Assembly: GCA_965215445.1 (NCBI GenBank)
Contig: CBDCDT010000002.1
Coordinates: forward strand, 496,001 to 560,000
Direction: 5' to 3'
Length of the DNA stretch: 64,000 bases
Source of the DNA: CBDBLK01 sp965215445
GTDB taxonomy: Bacteria > Bdellovibrionota > Bacteriovoracia > Bacteriovoracales > Bacteriovoracaceae
The translations under genes were made by a program, and so were the position numbers. The notes beneath the pieces were generated by a model. The model saw only the letters and a list, made by a program, of their open reading frames with translations. It did not search any database and was not told the origin of the DNA. Each line of letters opens with the position of its first letter. The first letter of the stretch is position 1. Below, piece after piece: positions 1 through 8,185 of the stretch.

Positions 1-467
1 ATAAGGTTAAAAACGGCCAAAATTAAATTGATGGCAACTCCTTGCTGAAACATCATAAGCAAGGGGTCTGAGACGTGGCGTGAACCAGAAACTTGAGTGT
101 CAATCAACGCCAAGGCAAATGCACAAACTATGGCCAAAGCAATATTGGCCAAGGGACCGGCAAAACTTACCCAGAAAATGCCCGAGCGAATATTCTTGAA
201 ATAGCGGGGATCAACGGGAACGGGTTTGGCCCAGCCAAACATAACTCCACCGATGAGAATACTCACCAACGGAAAGAGAACAGTACCTACGGGATCCATG
301 TGAACCAAGGGATTGAAGGAGAGACGTCCTTCTCGCTCAGAAGTGGGGTCTCCGAAGGATTTGGCAACCCAGGCATGAGCGTACTCATGAAAGACGATAG
401 ACAGTAAAAAAATAGGCAGGCCTGTGACCAAACGTAAAAGTGCTGCATTGCTCATGATTCCCAACAT
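1..467 (-). CDS. Site-2 protease family membrane metalloprotease (M50), 3' part cut by window edge
   Basis: The reverse strand reads open from about 467 to the window edge, so the C-terminus is missing. The visible ~155 residues begin with a hydrophobic helix that carries HEYAH, the HExxH zinc motif of M50 proteases. Next comes GRLSFNPLVHMDPVGTV, the conserved stretch of the short YwhC/S2P-like subfamily, then further hydrophobic helices with FAGPLANI. The family cleaves substrates inside the inner membrane. The in-frame starts are ATG at 467 and ATG at 455; neither has a strong ribosome site. Family assignment is firm; the substrate cannot be told. Confidence 0.88.
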   Translation of the reverse strand, partial: MLGIMSNAALLRLVTGLPIFLLSIVFHEYAHAWVAKSFGDPTSEREGRLSFNPLVHMDPVGTVLFPLVSILIGGVMFGWAKPVPVDPRYFKNIRSGIFWVSFAGPLANIALAIVCAFALALIDTQVSGSRHVSDPLLMMFQQGVAINLILAVFNL

Positions 468-542
468 AGCATTCTGGTCTATTCGTGACAATCATAATTT
501 TGCTTATCGTCATTTCTTTTCATCGAGTACAATAGAAGGGAG

Positions 543-1640
543 ATGCCAAAACGAATAGCGCTATGCGTAATAACACCCTTTCTCGTTTGGGCCTTGGCAG
601 CGGTCGATTTACGCTGCGATGAATTAGATGATTTTCTGCAAGGCACAGAAAGCGGCGGCCTTGATTTTTCTGCCTTCGACGATCCAACAGTTGAACTCAA
701 CAATCCAGAGGCCGCAAATTTTGAGGTTGTCGACACTTTTGTAGCAAAAGATAAGGAATTTAAACAAAAGATGCCCGATGAGGGCGAAGAGAATACCGGC
801 AGGCGGATTCGAGAATTTTGGGAACCCAAAATATTTTCCGTCTTAATCAAGGAGGGAGTTCTTTTAACAGACCTTGATTCCAATCAAGTCTTTACAGTCA
901 AAAAGACCTTTTATGCCAAGGCAAAAGAAAAAATTGTCGGAGGTGAAACTTCCTATATCTTAAATAAAAAGGGCGAAGCACGCTATCAAACGAAAACCTC
1001 TGGCCTTGTCGATATAGAGGAAGACCTCAAAACGCTCCCGCAATTGGATGCTTTGGAAATCTACCGAGACAAAAACGATTTTAGCTCGCTAGACTCCACT
1101 TTCCCCTTTGAATATTTTTTTAACTATCATTTTGAAACTATTATTTCAGATTATTACCCCACCCTTTTTGGATTTAGCTCCCGCAATGGTTCGGCCCACC
1201 GATTGCAATTCAAAGGATATTATCACCCTTCCCAATTGCCACTTCATTTTGGCATTAATTTCCAACACGTCTCGGGAATCTGGAGCGATCCGTACACCAA
1301 TTTCTTTACCTGGCGTGCAATTTTTTTAGGGCCAAACATCCATGTTCATTTGGAAGCAGAAAAAGGCCTTAGCTGGCATTTTCATCTCGGCGCCGGGCAG
1401 GCCCTTTTTCATCGTTCACAAAGAGATTTGGAACAACACAATTACGATTCAACCACAATGCAACTTGATTTAGAGGTGGCCAAACAAACATCTTATGGAA
1501 AATTTCTAGCGGGGCTGGGATTTCGCAAAACCTTATCTTCTCTTAAAAGCACCTCCGAACCCTTGGTTATCCCAGCACAAACCAACAGTGTCAACGCCTT
1601 CAGTATTTCTCTAGGATATTCACATGGATGGAGCTTATGA
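543..1640 (+). CDS. Predicted secreted or outer-membrane beta-barrel protein, unknown function
   Basis: Starts at ATG 543 behind an AAGGGAG ribosome site. Residues 1-25 form a signal peptide ending near DLRCDELDD. Residues ~30-85 are acidic. Residues ~110-160 may hold a small SH3-like fold. The second half alternates polar and aromatic residues (for example HFGINFQHVSG and FLAGLGFRKTL) as in a beta-barrel, ending with ISLGYSHGWSL. The stop overlaps the next gene's ATG as ATGA, so the two barrel genes are co-translated. I do not recognise a named family. Confidence 0.75.
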   Translation: MPKRIALCVITPFLVWALAAVDLRCDELDDFLQGTESGGLDFSAFDDPTVELNNPEAANFEVVDTFVAKDKEFKQKMPDEGEENTGRRIREFWEPKIFSVLIKEGVLLTDLDSNQVFTVKKTFYAKAKEKIVGGETSYILNKKGEARYQTKTSGLVDIEEDLKTLPQLDALEIYRDKNDFSSLDSTFPFEYFFNYHFETIISDYYPTLFGFSSRNGSAHRLQFKGYYHPSQLPLHFGINFQHVSGIWSDPYTNFFTWRAIFLGPNIHVHLEAEKGLSWHFHLGAGQALFHRSQRDLEQHNYDSTTMQLDLEVAKQTSYGKFLAGLGFRKTLSSLKSTSEPLVIPAQTNSVNAFSISLGYSHGWSL

Positions 1641-2692
1641 AGAAAATACTGCTATCGGGATTCTGTTTATTTTTTTGTTTCAAAGTGACAGGAAACGAAG
1701 GGGTTGTCACTGTTTTAGAGGCCTATTTCCTTCGAGAACCCAATTTAACATCTCAAATTGTGCAAACTGTTCGCAAGGGCCAAAAAATTACTATTCACGG
1801 CAAACACTTTCTGGATAATCCTCTGGCACCACAAGCCCATTCTCTGGAAGATTTAAGAAAAATAGGATGGGACGAAAGAGACGACCACCCCGATTTTTAT
1901 CTCACTGTCGACAAAAGCGGGCGCGATGCCTATATTCTACGAAAGTTTGTCAAACTTATCACTGGAGATGTTCGCGAATTCAGTCAAAATATTACTCCCT
2001 TTAATCCCGACCCCAGTGACTACCGTATCAAAGAACCCTTGTCGGAAAGCTATCCCATAACTGAAGCGATACACAAGCAGCATCAAGTTTTGCTTGCCAT
2101 GGGGCCTGATTTAAAAACAAAATATCCCTACCCCAATAATGTTCTACAAGAACAATATAGTTTGCGAAAGGGATTCACTATTGCCTACGGACGCAAGGCC
2201 GATTGGGACAAGGAAAACCGCTTTTACTTCGGAGGAATGGGTTATTTCCTAACGTCGCAATCTGATTTTGTCCTCGACAATGGCATCTCCTCACGAGAAA
2301 TCAAAAATCAAGTCGGGCTGGGGCCTTATATCACCTATACGACCTGGCGAAAAGCAAACTACCAAATTTCTTTTCAGGGCGCTTTAAGTTTAAATGCAAA
2401 TAGAGTTACTATTGCTCAAAAATCCGGGGGAGAACGCTTTCGGTTCAGGAACTTTTATGGCCTTTCCCTGACCCCGCGTTTGAGTTCTTTTTTTCAAATT
2501 AGAGACATTGTCCCCAATGGCAATTTTTTGATGGGAATTGATTTCCAAATTCATACACCCCATCAACTTCGGCCATCAACTCCCAGTGACGATTCCTTGC
2601 GCTGGAGAACCGAATCCCCTCAAGATGACGTCTTTGCCATTCCCTTTAGTACTCAGTGGAATTTTTTAATCGGATTTCAATTTTATCACTAA
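1637..2692 (+). CDS. SH3-like domain plus outer-membrane beta-barrel protein
   Basis: Start placed at ATG 1637, which overlaps the previous stop as ATGA and has GGATGGAG upstream; an in-frame ATG at 1628 is the alternative. A signal peptide (MKKILLSGFCLFFCF) is followed by a bacterial SH3-like segment around residues 20-105 (VVTVLEAYFLREPNL, then YILRKFVKL). The rest, from about residue 170, looks like a beta-barrel (FYFGGMGYFLTS, ending FLIGFQFYH). The same architecture recurs in the gene at 16105-17013. SH3-like domains often bind peptidoglycan or peptide, so it may tie the barrel to the wall; that is inference. Confidence 0.72.
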   Translation: MKKILLSGFCLFFCFKVTGNEGVVTVLEAYFLREPNLTSQIVQTVRKGQKITIHGKHFLDNPLAPQAHSLEDLRKIGWDERDDHPDFYLTVDKSGRDAYILRKFVKLITGDVREFSQNITPFNPDPSDYRIKEPLSESYPITEAIHKQHQVLLAMGPDLKTKYPYPNNVLQEQYSLRKGFTIAYGRKADWDKENRFYFGGMGYFLTSQSDFVLDNGISSREIKNQVGLGPYITYTTWRKANYQISFQGALSLNANRVTIAQKSGGERFRFRNFYGLSLTPRLSSFFQIRDIVPNGNFLMGIDFQIHTPHQLRPSTPSDDSLRWRTESPQDDVFAIPFSTQWNFLIGFQFYH

Positions 2693-2696
2693 AAGA

Positions 2697-2709
2697 CCTC
2701 TCAAAGAGG
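2697..2709 (+). terminator. Weak hairpin after the barrel gene pair
   Basis: CCTCT and AGAGG form a 5-bp stem around a CAA loop just after the stop at 2692, followed by AT-rich sequence with AAAATTTT. It could be a weak terminator but lacks a clean T-run. Confidence 0.25.
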
Positions 2710-2834
2710 CAAAATTTTCCCGAAAAAAATTATCTCTTTATTCCTAAAGATTTTTTTTCTCCTGGCGAGAAGTAAAAAGCACAGGAGGTTTTTCAAGGAT
2801 GAGAGGCCTCCAGTTTAACATTCAGGAGGAATAC

Positions 2835-3029
2835 ATGAACGATTCAAAACGTGAAGTTCTTTTTCAAAAGCTAGGAAATACTTGGTACGTTTTCACTGAA
2901 ATTGACAATGAAGTCATCTATTCACCACTTCCCCACGGTGTAAACCCTTATACAGATAAACTCGAACTCTATAACATTGTCGAAGAATGTACCAAAAGGG
3001 CCTTTCAACATGAAAAAAGAAAGGCCTGA
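2835..3029 (+). CDS. Small conserved-looking protein of unknown function (64 aa)
   Basis: ATG 2835 follows a very strong AGGAGGA site at 2825. An in-frame ATG at 2799 also has an AGGAGG at 2783, so two starts are possible, the longer adding 12 residues. The protein is acidic to neutral with aromatic positions (GNTWYVFTEIDNEVIYSPLP, then LELYNIVEE), suggesting a compact alpha/beta fold. It has no signal peptide or membrane segment. It overlaps the next gene by 20 nt, so the two are probably translated together. I do not recognise the family. Confidence 0.7.
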   Translation: MNDSKREVLFQKLGNTWYVFTEIDNEVIYSPLPHGVNPYTDKLELYNIVEECTKRAFQHEKRKA

Positions 3030-3243
3030 TAAAAAACTCCTCTCGCTCTATAAGTATCGTTCACCTCAAAAAAAGAAGAGCACGGGCATAAAGCAAGATG
3101 GGAAAAAAACAGAAGAACTTTGCTCAGATAAGATTACTGCCAAGGCCCTGCAAAAAAAGATTGTTGAAAAATTTAAAAGTGACACCCAAAATATTCAAAA
3201 GGCGGCCTCTCTTATTGCCCAGATGATTAATTCAAAAGATTGA
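3010..3243 (+). CDS. Small lysine-rich protein, unknown (possibly FlgM-like tail)
   Basis: ATG 3010 lies inside the end of the previous gene, with AAAAGGG upstream; 77 residues. The first half is strongly basic (MKKERPDKK, PQKKKS). The C-terminal third looks like two amphipathic helices (LQKKIVEKF, IQKAASLIAQMI). The helix pattern faintly resembles C-termini of anti-sigma FlgM proteins, but there is no decisive motif. Its last 12 nt overlap the tail of the minus-strand gene at 3232. Confidence 0.55.
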   Translation: MKKERPDKKLLSLYKYRSPQKKKSTGIKQDGKKTEELCSDKITAKALQKKIVEKFKSDTQNIQKAASLIAQMINSKD

Positions 3244-3651
3244 AAGAAGGCGCTTTAATCTCACTCTCCACCGCAGTTTGAAATCAAAAGCTTCCGATTC
3301 ATACCTCCAGCGTTCCCGTTTAAAATTTTTCCAGGCAAGTTTGACCAATTTTCCCTTTTTGTAGGGATATTCTTTTCTTTCAATAGCGTGGCAAACATTT
3401 GCCAAATGTTTTTCCTGGTCATACCCCCCGTACAAGTGTGAAGAACTGAGGTGAATAAGTTCGAGTATAGAAATGACCTCGATGCCCGGGGCGTCGTTAA
3501 GGTCAAGTTGCCCCTCCGGGGTCAAATGCCCGGCCAAATCTTCTCCAGCAATACCTTTTAAAAAAGGCAAGTCCAGACCTAAAGTCTCCAGGCCCTTTTC
3601 GACGACCTCGTTAGTGTCTTGCTCTTTTTCTGAATCATCTTCCGATTCTAT
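3232..3651 (-). CDS. Hypothetical protein, start codon probably non-AUG
   Basis: The frame is open from a TGA near 3680 to the stop at 3232 and contains no ATG at its 5' end. A good AAGGAG site (3665-3660) lies 8 nt before an in-frame ATA at 3651. From there the protein starts with an acidic stretch (IESEDDSEKEQDTNE), then FLKGIAGEDLAGHL and a basic C-terminus (RWRVRLKRLL). The next conventional candidate is TTG at 3570, which has no ribosome site and would discard the acidic part. No domain is recognised. The 5' end is uncertain; a sequencing indel is also possible. Confidence 0.5.
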   Translation of the reverse strand: MESEDDSEKEQDTNEVVEKGLETLGLDLPFLKGIAGEDLAGHLTPEGQLDLNDAPGIEVISILELIHLSSSHLYGGYDQEKHLANVCHAIERKEYPYKKGKLVKLAWKNFKRERWRYESEAFDFKLRWRVRLKRLLSIF

Positions 3652-3691
3652 TGCCTTGTCTCCTTGAAAAGATATTCAAAGTTTATAATGA

Positions 3692-3782
3692 CTATTTATA
3701 AACAATTTATACATAAAAATAGCACTGAAATAGCTATTTATCAACAATTAACAATATTTAACAGCATTTATAGAACTATTAA
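3692..3782 (+). promoter_or_regulatory. Three operator-like direct repeats upstream of the HTH gene
   Basis: TATTTATAAACAATTTA (3693-3709), TATTTATCAACAATTAA (3735-3751) and CATTTATAGAACTATTAA (3765-3782) share the core ATTTATnnAACwATTwA. The first two are 42 bp apart (about four helical turns) and the third about 30 bp further (about three turns). They fill the AT-rich gap before the HTH-like gene starting at 3814, so autoregulation by that protein is a reasonable inference. Confidence 0.5.
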
Positions 3783-3813
3783 CACGAGTTTAGAGTTTTG
3801 ATATTCTTTTACA

Positions 3814-4251
3814 GTGCGTCGTAATCACCTAAATGTGGACTCCCAAGTGAATCAGACAAGTAAAATAAGAGAAATTAAACTTAAGTTTTGGAAATCTGCC
3901 GAAACAGAACGAAAGCGCTCATCTCACCTCAACACCAAACAGCTTGCTGAAGCGATGGGCAAAGGAAGCAATTTCCTCAGCTCTTTTATCAACGGCAGAA
4001 GTGACCCATCATTCGATACCTTTTGGTCTTACCTGATAGAAGCGGGCTTTGATATTGAACCCTTGATGAATCTGAAAATTCGCAGGGGTGAACTCAAAAA
4101 ACACGTCAAAATTCAAAATGAACTCATCAAAACTATTGCCTCCATTGAGGATGAAGAAGTTCTTCTCGCCTTTATTGAAATGATCAATGCCGCTCTGAAA
4201 TTAAAGGGCGCAAGATATAAAAGAGATAGCTCTAAGCCTAATAAACTTTGA
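3814..4251 (+). CDS. HTH (XRE-like) DNA-binding protein
   Basis: Starts with GTG 3814; in-frame GTG codons at 3835 and 3847 are alternatives. Residues ~38-75 contain a helix-turn-helix-like pattern: LNTKQLAEAMGKGSNFLSSF followed by INGRSDPSFDTFW, in the manner of Cro/C1-type domains. The C-terminal half is helical (LIKTIASIEDEEVLLAF) and may mediate dimers. It lies directly downstream of three direct repeats (3692-3782), its probable operator. Its tail overlaps the minus-strand nitrilase-family gene by 14 nt. Confidence 0.65.
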   Translation: MRRNHLNVDSQVNQTSKIREIKLKFWKSAETERKRSSHLNTKQLAEAMGKGSNFLSSFINGRSDPSFDTFWSYLIEAGFDIEPLMNLKIRRGELKKHVKIQNELIKTIASIEDEEVLLAFIEMINAALKLKGARYKRDSSKPNKL

Positions 4252-5023
4252 TTTGGCCGCGAACTTCAAGAGCTTTACTTAAATCCAAATCCACCAGTTC
4301 CCACTTTTCTCCTTCTCCCAGGTCACACAAAATTTCCCCCCAGGGATCAATCGCCAGAGAGTGTCCAAAACTTTGCAAACGCGAATTGTGTTTGCCCCAT
4401 TGGGCGGCGGCAATGACAAAACATTGATTCTCAATGGCACGCGCCCGCAGTAAAGTATGCCAATGGGCCTTCCCCGTAGGTACGGTAAAAGCACTGGCAT
4501 AGGTCAAAAGATTGGCCCCCTTCTCTCTTAATTGCCAACTTTGAACCGGAAATCTCAAATCAAAGCAAATGCCATAACCAATTTTAAGATCGGAAATCTG
4601 ATCAACGAGAAGTTTTTCTCCCCTTTGATAAATATCTCCCTCATTGATTTTTTTACGCTTTCCATTTCTTAAAAAATCGCAGGCAAAAAGATGCCTTTTA
4701 TCGTAAAAAGAAATCAATTCTCCACTGGGATTAAAGTTAAGTGCGCGGTTAACTACAGTTCCATCCCGATCATAGGCCACGCTGCCACCTAAAAGATAAA
4801 TTTGGTTTTGAAGGGCAACATTCTGAATTTTCTCAAAGGCCCCGCCTTTTTCTGAAACTAAGTGCGGTGTAGGGGCCACACCATCACCCATGGAATAAAA
4901 ACACTCCGGCAAAAAAAGTGCTTCAGCACCTTCGAGTTTTACTTCCCGTGCCGCCTTTTCAATTTTTTGCATATTATGGACGGGATCGAGTTGACCACTA
5001 AATTGGAAAATAGCAATACGCAT
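4238..5023 (-). CDS. Carbon-nitrogen hydrolase (nitrilase superfamily amidase)
   Basis: Complete nitrilase-fold protein of 261 residues with all three catalytic residues: Glu40 in LFLPECF, Lys109 in YDKRHLF and Cys153 in GYGICFDLRFP. These enzymes hydrolyse amide C-N bonds in the cytoplasm. The length and the RARAIENQCFVIAAAQWG stretch fit the Nit1/Nit2-type omega-amidase or deaminated-glutathione amidase branch, but the substrate is not certain. It starts 8 nt after the ugd stop, so it is probably co-transcribed with ugd. Confidence 0.9.
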   Translation of the reverse strand: MRIAIFQFSGQLDPVHNMQKIEKAAREVKLEGAEALFLPECFYSMGDGVAPTPHLVSEKGGAFEKIQNVALQNQIYLLGGSVAYDRDGTVVNRALNFNPSGELISFYDKRHLFACDFLRNGKRKKINEGDIYQRGEKLLVDQISDLKIGYGICFDLRFPVQSWQLREKGANLLTYASAFTVPTGKAHWHTLLRARAIENQCFVIAAAQWGKHNSRLQSFGHSLAIDPWGEILCDLGEGEKWELVDLDLSKALEVRGQIKVY

Positions 5024-5031
5024 GGGCCTCC

Positions 5032-6354
5032 CTATAAAGACGTTCTTTTTCCTATCGCCAAATAATGAAAACTGGCCCGCAAAACTTCTTTTGTATCCAA
5101 CAAATTCCTGGCATCAAAGATCACGGGGGCATTGAGGTTTCTTTGAAGAGTGACAAAATCAGGATTTTTAAACTCTTCCCATTCGGTCATAATCACCAAT
5201 CCATCACAATCTTTCAGACATTCATACATATTATCAAATTTTTGAATTTTTTTGCGACAATCAGCCAGAGATTCTACCGCCAGAAAATTGTCTGAGGCAA
5301 CTGGGTCATAGACATTGACCAGTGCTCCCTCTCGAACCAACGCTTTGGCCATATCAATGGCCGCGGATTCCCTGACATCATCGGTTCCGGCCTTAAAGGC
5401 CACACCCCAAAAAGCAAAATACTTTCCTTCAAGACGGCCTTCAAAAAAATGTTTTATTTTTTCAAACATATAAAGTTTTTGAACCTTGTTCGCTCTTTCT
5501 GTGGCCTTCACCGAGTAAAGCTCTGTCTCAAATCTGCGTGCCGTATGCAATAAGGCCCTAACATCCTTGGGAAAGCAGGAACCTCCGTATCCAGGTCCCG
5601 GGTTTAAAAAATGTTTGCCAATTCTCTCATCCGTGGACATTCCCAGGCAGACCTGTTCAATATCCGCCCCCGTAAAATCACACAATCTGGCCATTTCATT
5701 AACAAAGGAAATTTTCAAGGCCAAAAAACAATTAGCCGCATACTTGGCCATTTCAGAGGAAAGATAATCCATATAATGGATCGTACGGCCATTTTGGAGC
5801 AAAGGAGCGTATAACTCATCCATTTTTTCACGAACACAAGCATCCTCAAGGCCTACAATAATGCGATCGGGATGCATAAAATCCTTGATCGCTCTTCCCT
5901 CTCTTAAAAATTCGGGATTATTGGCCAAATAAAAATTCTTATTGGTTTTGGAAGCTATAAGTTCCTTTATCAAGGAAGTGGTTCCAAGTGGAACGGTAGA
6001 TTTAATAACCACCAAAGCACCGTCAGATATAGACTCGGCCACCTTGCCGGCCGCGGCCTTTAAATAATCGAGATTGCTTCTGCCATCCTCACTGGAAGGA
6101 GTGGCCACTACCAAAAAAATGACCTGGGCATCACCGCAGGAATGATAATCCGTTGCAAACTTTAAACGCTCAGCGCGAATATTGCGCTCGAGGAGCTGAT
6201 CTAATCCTGGCTCATAAATGGGAGACTTGCCGTTTTGCAGTTGTTCGATTTTTTCAGGCACTATGTCAACACAAAAAACGCTGTGCCCAACTTCGGCCAA
6301 GCAGGTTCCGCTCACCAGCCCCACATAGCCTGCTCCGATAATGGAAACTTTCAT
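5032..6354 (-). CDS. ugd: UDP-glucose 6-dehydrogenase
   Basis: Oxidises UDP-glucose to UDP-glucuronate with NAD+ for envelope polysaccharides. Start set at ATG 6354, which has GGGAAAGGAAT upstream and places the Rossmann motif SIIGAGYVGLVSG at the very N-terminus; an in-frame upstream start adds 12 charged residues and is unlikely. Other hallmarks are YEPGLDQLL, NPEFLREG, and GPGYGGSCFPKD, which bears the catalytic cysteine, followed by AFKAGTDDVRESAA. Full length for the family. Divergent from the flippase-like gene 47 bp away. Confidence 0.95.
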   Translation of the reverse strand: MKVSIIGAGYVGLVSGTCLAEVGHSVFCVDIVPEKIEQLQNGKSPIYEPGLDQLLERNIRAERLKFATDYHSCGDAQVIFLVVATPSSEDGRSNLDYLKAAAGKVAESISDGALVVIKSTVPLGTTSLIKELIASKTNKNFYLANNPEFLREGRAIKDFMHPDRIIVGLEDACVREKMDELYAPLLQNGRTIHYMDYLSSEMAKYAANCFLALKISFVNEMARLCDFTGADIEQVCLGMSTDERIGKHFLNPGPGYGGSCFPKDVRALLHTARRFETELYSVKATERANKVQKLYMFEKIKHFFEGRLEGKYFAFWGVAFKAGTDDVRESAAIDMAKALVREGALVNVYDPVASDNFLAVESLADCRKKIQKFDNMYECLKDCDGLVIMTEWEEFKNPDFVTLQRNLNAPVIFDARNLLDTKEVLRASFHYLAIGKRTSL

Positions 6355-6401
6355 ATTCCTTTCCCTCTTTTTTTCCTGTAAGTAAACCAAGGGAGTAATG
6401 T

Positions 6402-7382
6402 TTGCAAAGCAGAATTGGCAAAATTAAAACCGTTCTCAAAATTGTCTTTGCCGCCTCCATAATATGGTGGTTGCTTGAGAATGAAAAACTCGATTTTTCT
6501 CTTATTCCTCAGTCCATAGAACGAGGGCATTTCTGGATTGTTTTGGGCCTTATCGCTATCCAGGGCATCCTGGCCACTGTCCGTTGGCGCGCGCTTCTCG
6601 AAATTTACTCAAAACACAAACTGGGCCTATTTTCCATCATCAAAATTTCCTGGATTGGCCTTTTCTTCAACAATTTTCTTCCTGGTGCGGTCACCGGAGA
6701 CTTTATCAAACTGATCTATATTCGAGACCTCGATAAGAGCTTGAGTAAAACTTATCTGGTAACTTCGGTTTTGATGGATCGCATCTTTGGTCTGGTCGGC
6801 CTTTTGTGCATTATGGGGGTGGCCAGTTTGCTTTATTATGGTGAGATAACATCAATAACCCCCCAAGTTAAAAAGCTCGTCCACTTCAATTTATTCCTCT
6901 TTACGGGGGCCATTTTTTTCCTTGCGGGCCTCTTTGCTCCTGCAAGATGGCAAGAAAAATTGTCCCAACTGGCGGGCAAAATCCCCTTGGTGGGAAAAAC
7001 CTTGTCGCGCGTTTACAAACAAATTTGCACTATAGGCAAAAATAAAAATGTCATCGCAAAATCCATGCTGCTAAGCATTTCCTCCCAACTCATCTGCTGC
7101 TTTGCCTTTTATCTTATCGGCAGCCCCTTTTATCCCGTCGATATTCCCTTGGGATACATTTTCTCCCTCATTCCTCTAGGTCTTATTACCGTGGCCATTC
7201 CCGTGGCCCCGGCGGGAATTGGGTTGGGCCACATGGCCTTTGAGCAGCTTTTTGGACTTATAGAAATTTCAGGCGGAGCGAATTACTTCAATCTCTATTT
7301 TTTGTGTCAGGCGCTGGTCAATTCGCTGGGAATCCTCCCTTATATTCTCAACAGGAAGCAACTTCCACAGAATCAACTTTAG
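6402..7382 (+). CDS. Lysylphosphatidylglycerol synthase TM-domain / flippase-like membrane protein (UPF0104)
   Basis: Integral membrane protein of 326 residues with many hydrophobic segments and the family signature NNFLPGAVTGDFIKLIYI near residues 87-104. Related proteins are flippase-like domains of lipid or glycolipid metabolism. It lacks the soluble aminoacyl-transferase domain of MprF, so lysyl transfer is not implied. The start is TTG 6402 with GGGAG at 6391-6395; an ATG at 6398 is in another frame and soon hits a stop. Its stop overlaps the GT2 stop by 4 nt. Confidence 0.82.
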   Translation: MQSRIGKIKTVLKIVFAASIIWWLLENEKLDFSLIPQSIERGHFWIVLGLIAIQGILATVRWRALLEIYSKHKLGLFSIIKISWIGLFFNNFLPGAVTGDFIKLIYIRDLDKSLSKTYLVTSVLMDRIFGLVGLLCIMGVASLLYYGEITSITPQVKKLVHFNLFLFTGAIFFLAGLFAPARWQEKLSQLAGKIPLVGKTLSRVYKQICTIGKNKNVIAKSMLLSISSQLICCFAFYLIGSPFYPVDIPLGYIFSLIPLGLITVAIPVAPAGIGLGHMAFEQLFGLIEISGGANYFNLYFLCQALVNSLGILPYILNRKQLPQNQL

Positions 7383-8140
7383 ATTTCTTTGGCCCGGGCA
7401 AGTTCTCTCAGTTTGGTATATTTGAGAAAAGTTGCGAGTCCATTAATACAGCAAATAACAAAACCGTAATATCCGTCCAAAAATCCCCGCTTCCAAATAT
7501 AGTCTCTCAAAAATTTGAACCAAGGCCTGATAACAATATCAACCCAATGGCACCGCCTTCCCCGTTTAAAAGCGGCCTTGGCGGCGATAGAACTAAATTT
7601 GTTGGTTTGCTCGATATGAGCGCTCACACTATCGTAACTGTAGTGAAGAAGATCGCCTGTAAGAAGTGTCCCCTTGGCACCACTTTTGAGTTTTAAAATA
7701 TCGTGGGGATTGACTCCCTCCCAACGGGCCATACTCCTTTTTACCAAGCGCAATTTTGTATCGGGATACCAACCAGAGTGGCGCACCCAGTAGTCAACAT
7801 AGCAAGTCAGGCGGTTAAAACGATAACCTTCACTGGTCAAGTTCGTCTTGGCCTCCAAAAGCGATTTTTTGAGTTCTGGACTCAGCGCCTCATCGGCGTC
7901 GAGACTTAAAACGTAATCAAACCGGCATTGATCAAAAGCAAAATTCTTTTGCTCGATATGGCCTTGAAAAGGGTGTTGCACGACACGAGCGCCACGGCCC
8001 TGAGCGAGTTCTACCGTCCGATCCTTGGAATAGGAATCCACCACCACAATTTCGTCACAAACTCCCTCCAAGGAATCTATACAGCGCAAAATATTACGTT
8101 CTTCGTTAAGCGTGATAATGGCGGCCGACAACTGAATCAT
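7379..8140 (-). CDS. Family 2 glycosyltransferase (WaaE/KdtX-like)
   Basis: Begins LSAAIITLNEERNILRCIDSL, the standard GT-A start, then IVVVDSYSKDRT and YVLSLDADEALS with the DxD metal site. WYPDTKLRLVKR, GLL-type C-terminal helices and the length (253 aa) match the LPS-core WaaE-like group that adds a sugar to Kdo or heptose; the exact acceptor is inference. ATG 8140 is preferred to the TTG at 8149. Divergent from the GT9 gene (start 8186), consistent with an LPS/surface-sugar cluster. Confidence 0.88.
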   Translation of the reverse strand: MIQLSAAIITLNEERNILRCIDSLEGVCDEIVVVDSYSKDRTVELAQGRGARVVQHPFQGHIEQKNFAFDQCRFDYVLSLDADEALSPELKKSLLEAKTNLTSEGYRFNRLTCYVDYWVRHSGWYPDTKLRLVKRSMARWEGVNPHDILKLKSGAKGTLLTGDLLHYSYDSVSAHIEQTNKFSSIAAKAAFKRGRRCHWVDIVIRPWFKFLRDYIWKRGFLDGYYGFVICCINGLATFLKYTKLRELARAKEI

Positions 8141-8185
8141 GATGGCCAAGTTTTACAAAGAGCGTTTTTTCTGTCAAAGACGGGC

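Noticed and set aside
3692..3782. DnaA boxes or a replication origin (TTATCAACA-like sequences)
   Set aside because: Boxes deviate from TTATNCACA and no dnaA, dnaN or parAB is near; an operator is the simpler reading.
7928..8185. N-terminal extension of the GT9 frame
   Set aside because: Lies antisense to the GT2 gene and is not like GT9 proteins; the GT9 fold starts at ATG 8186.
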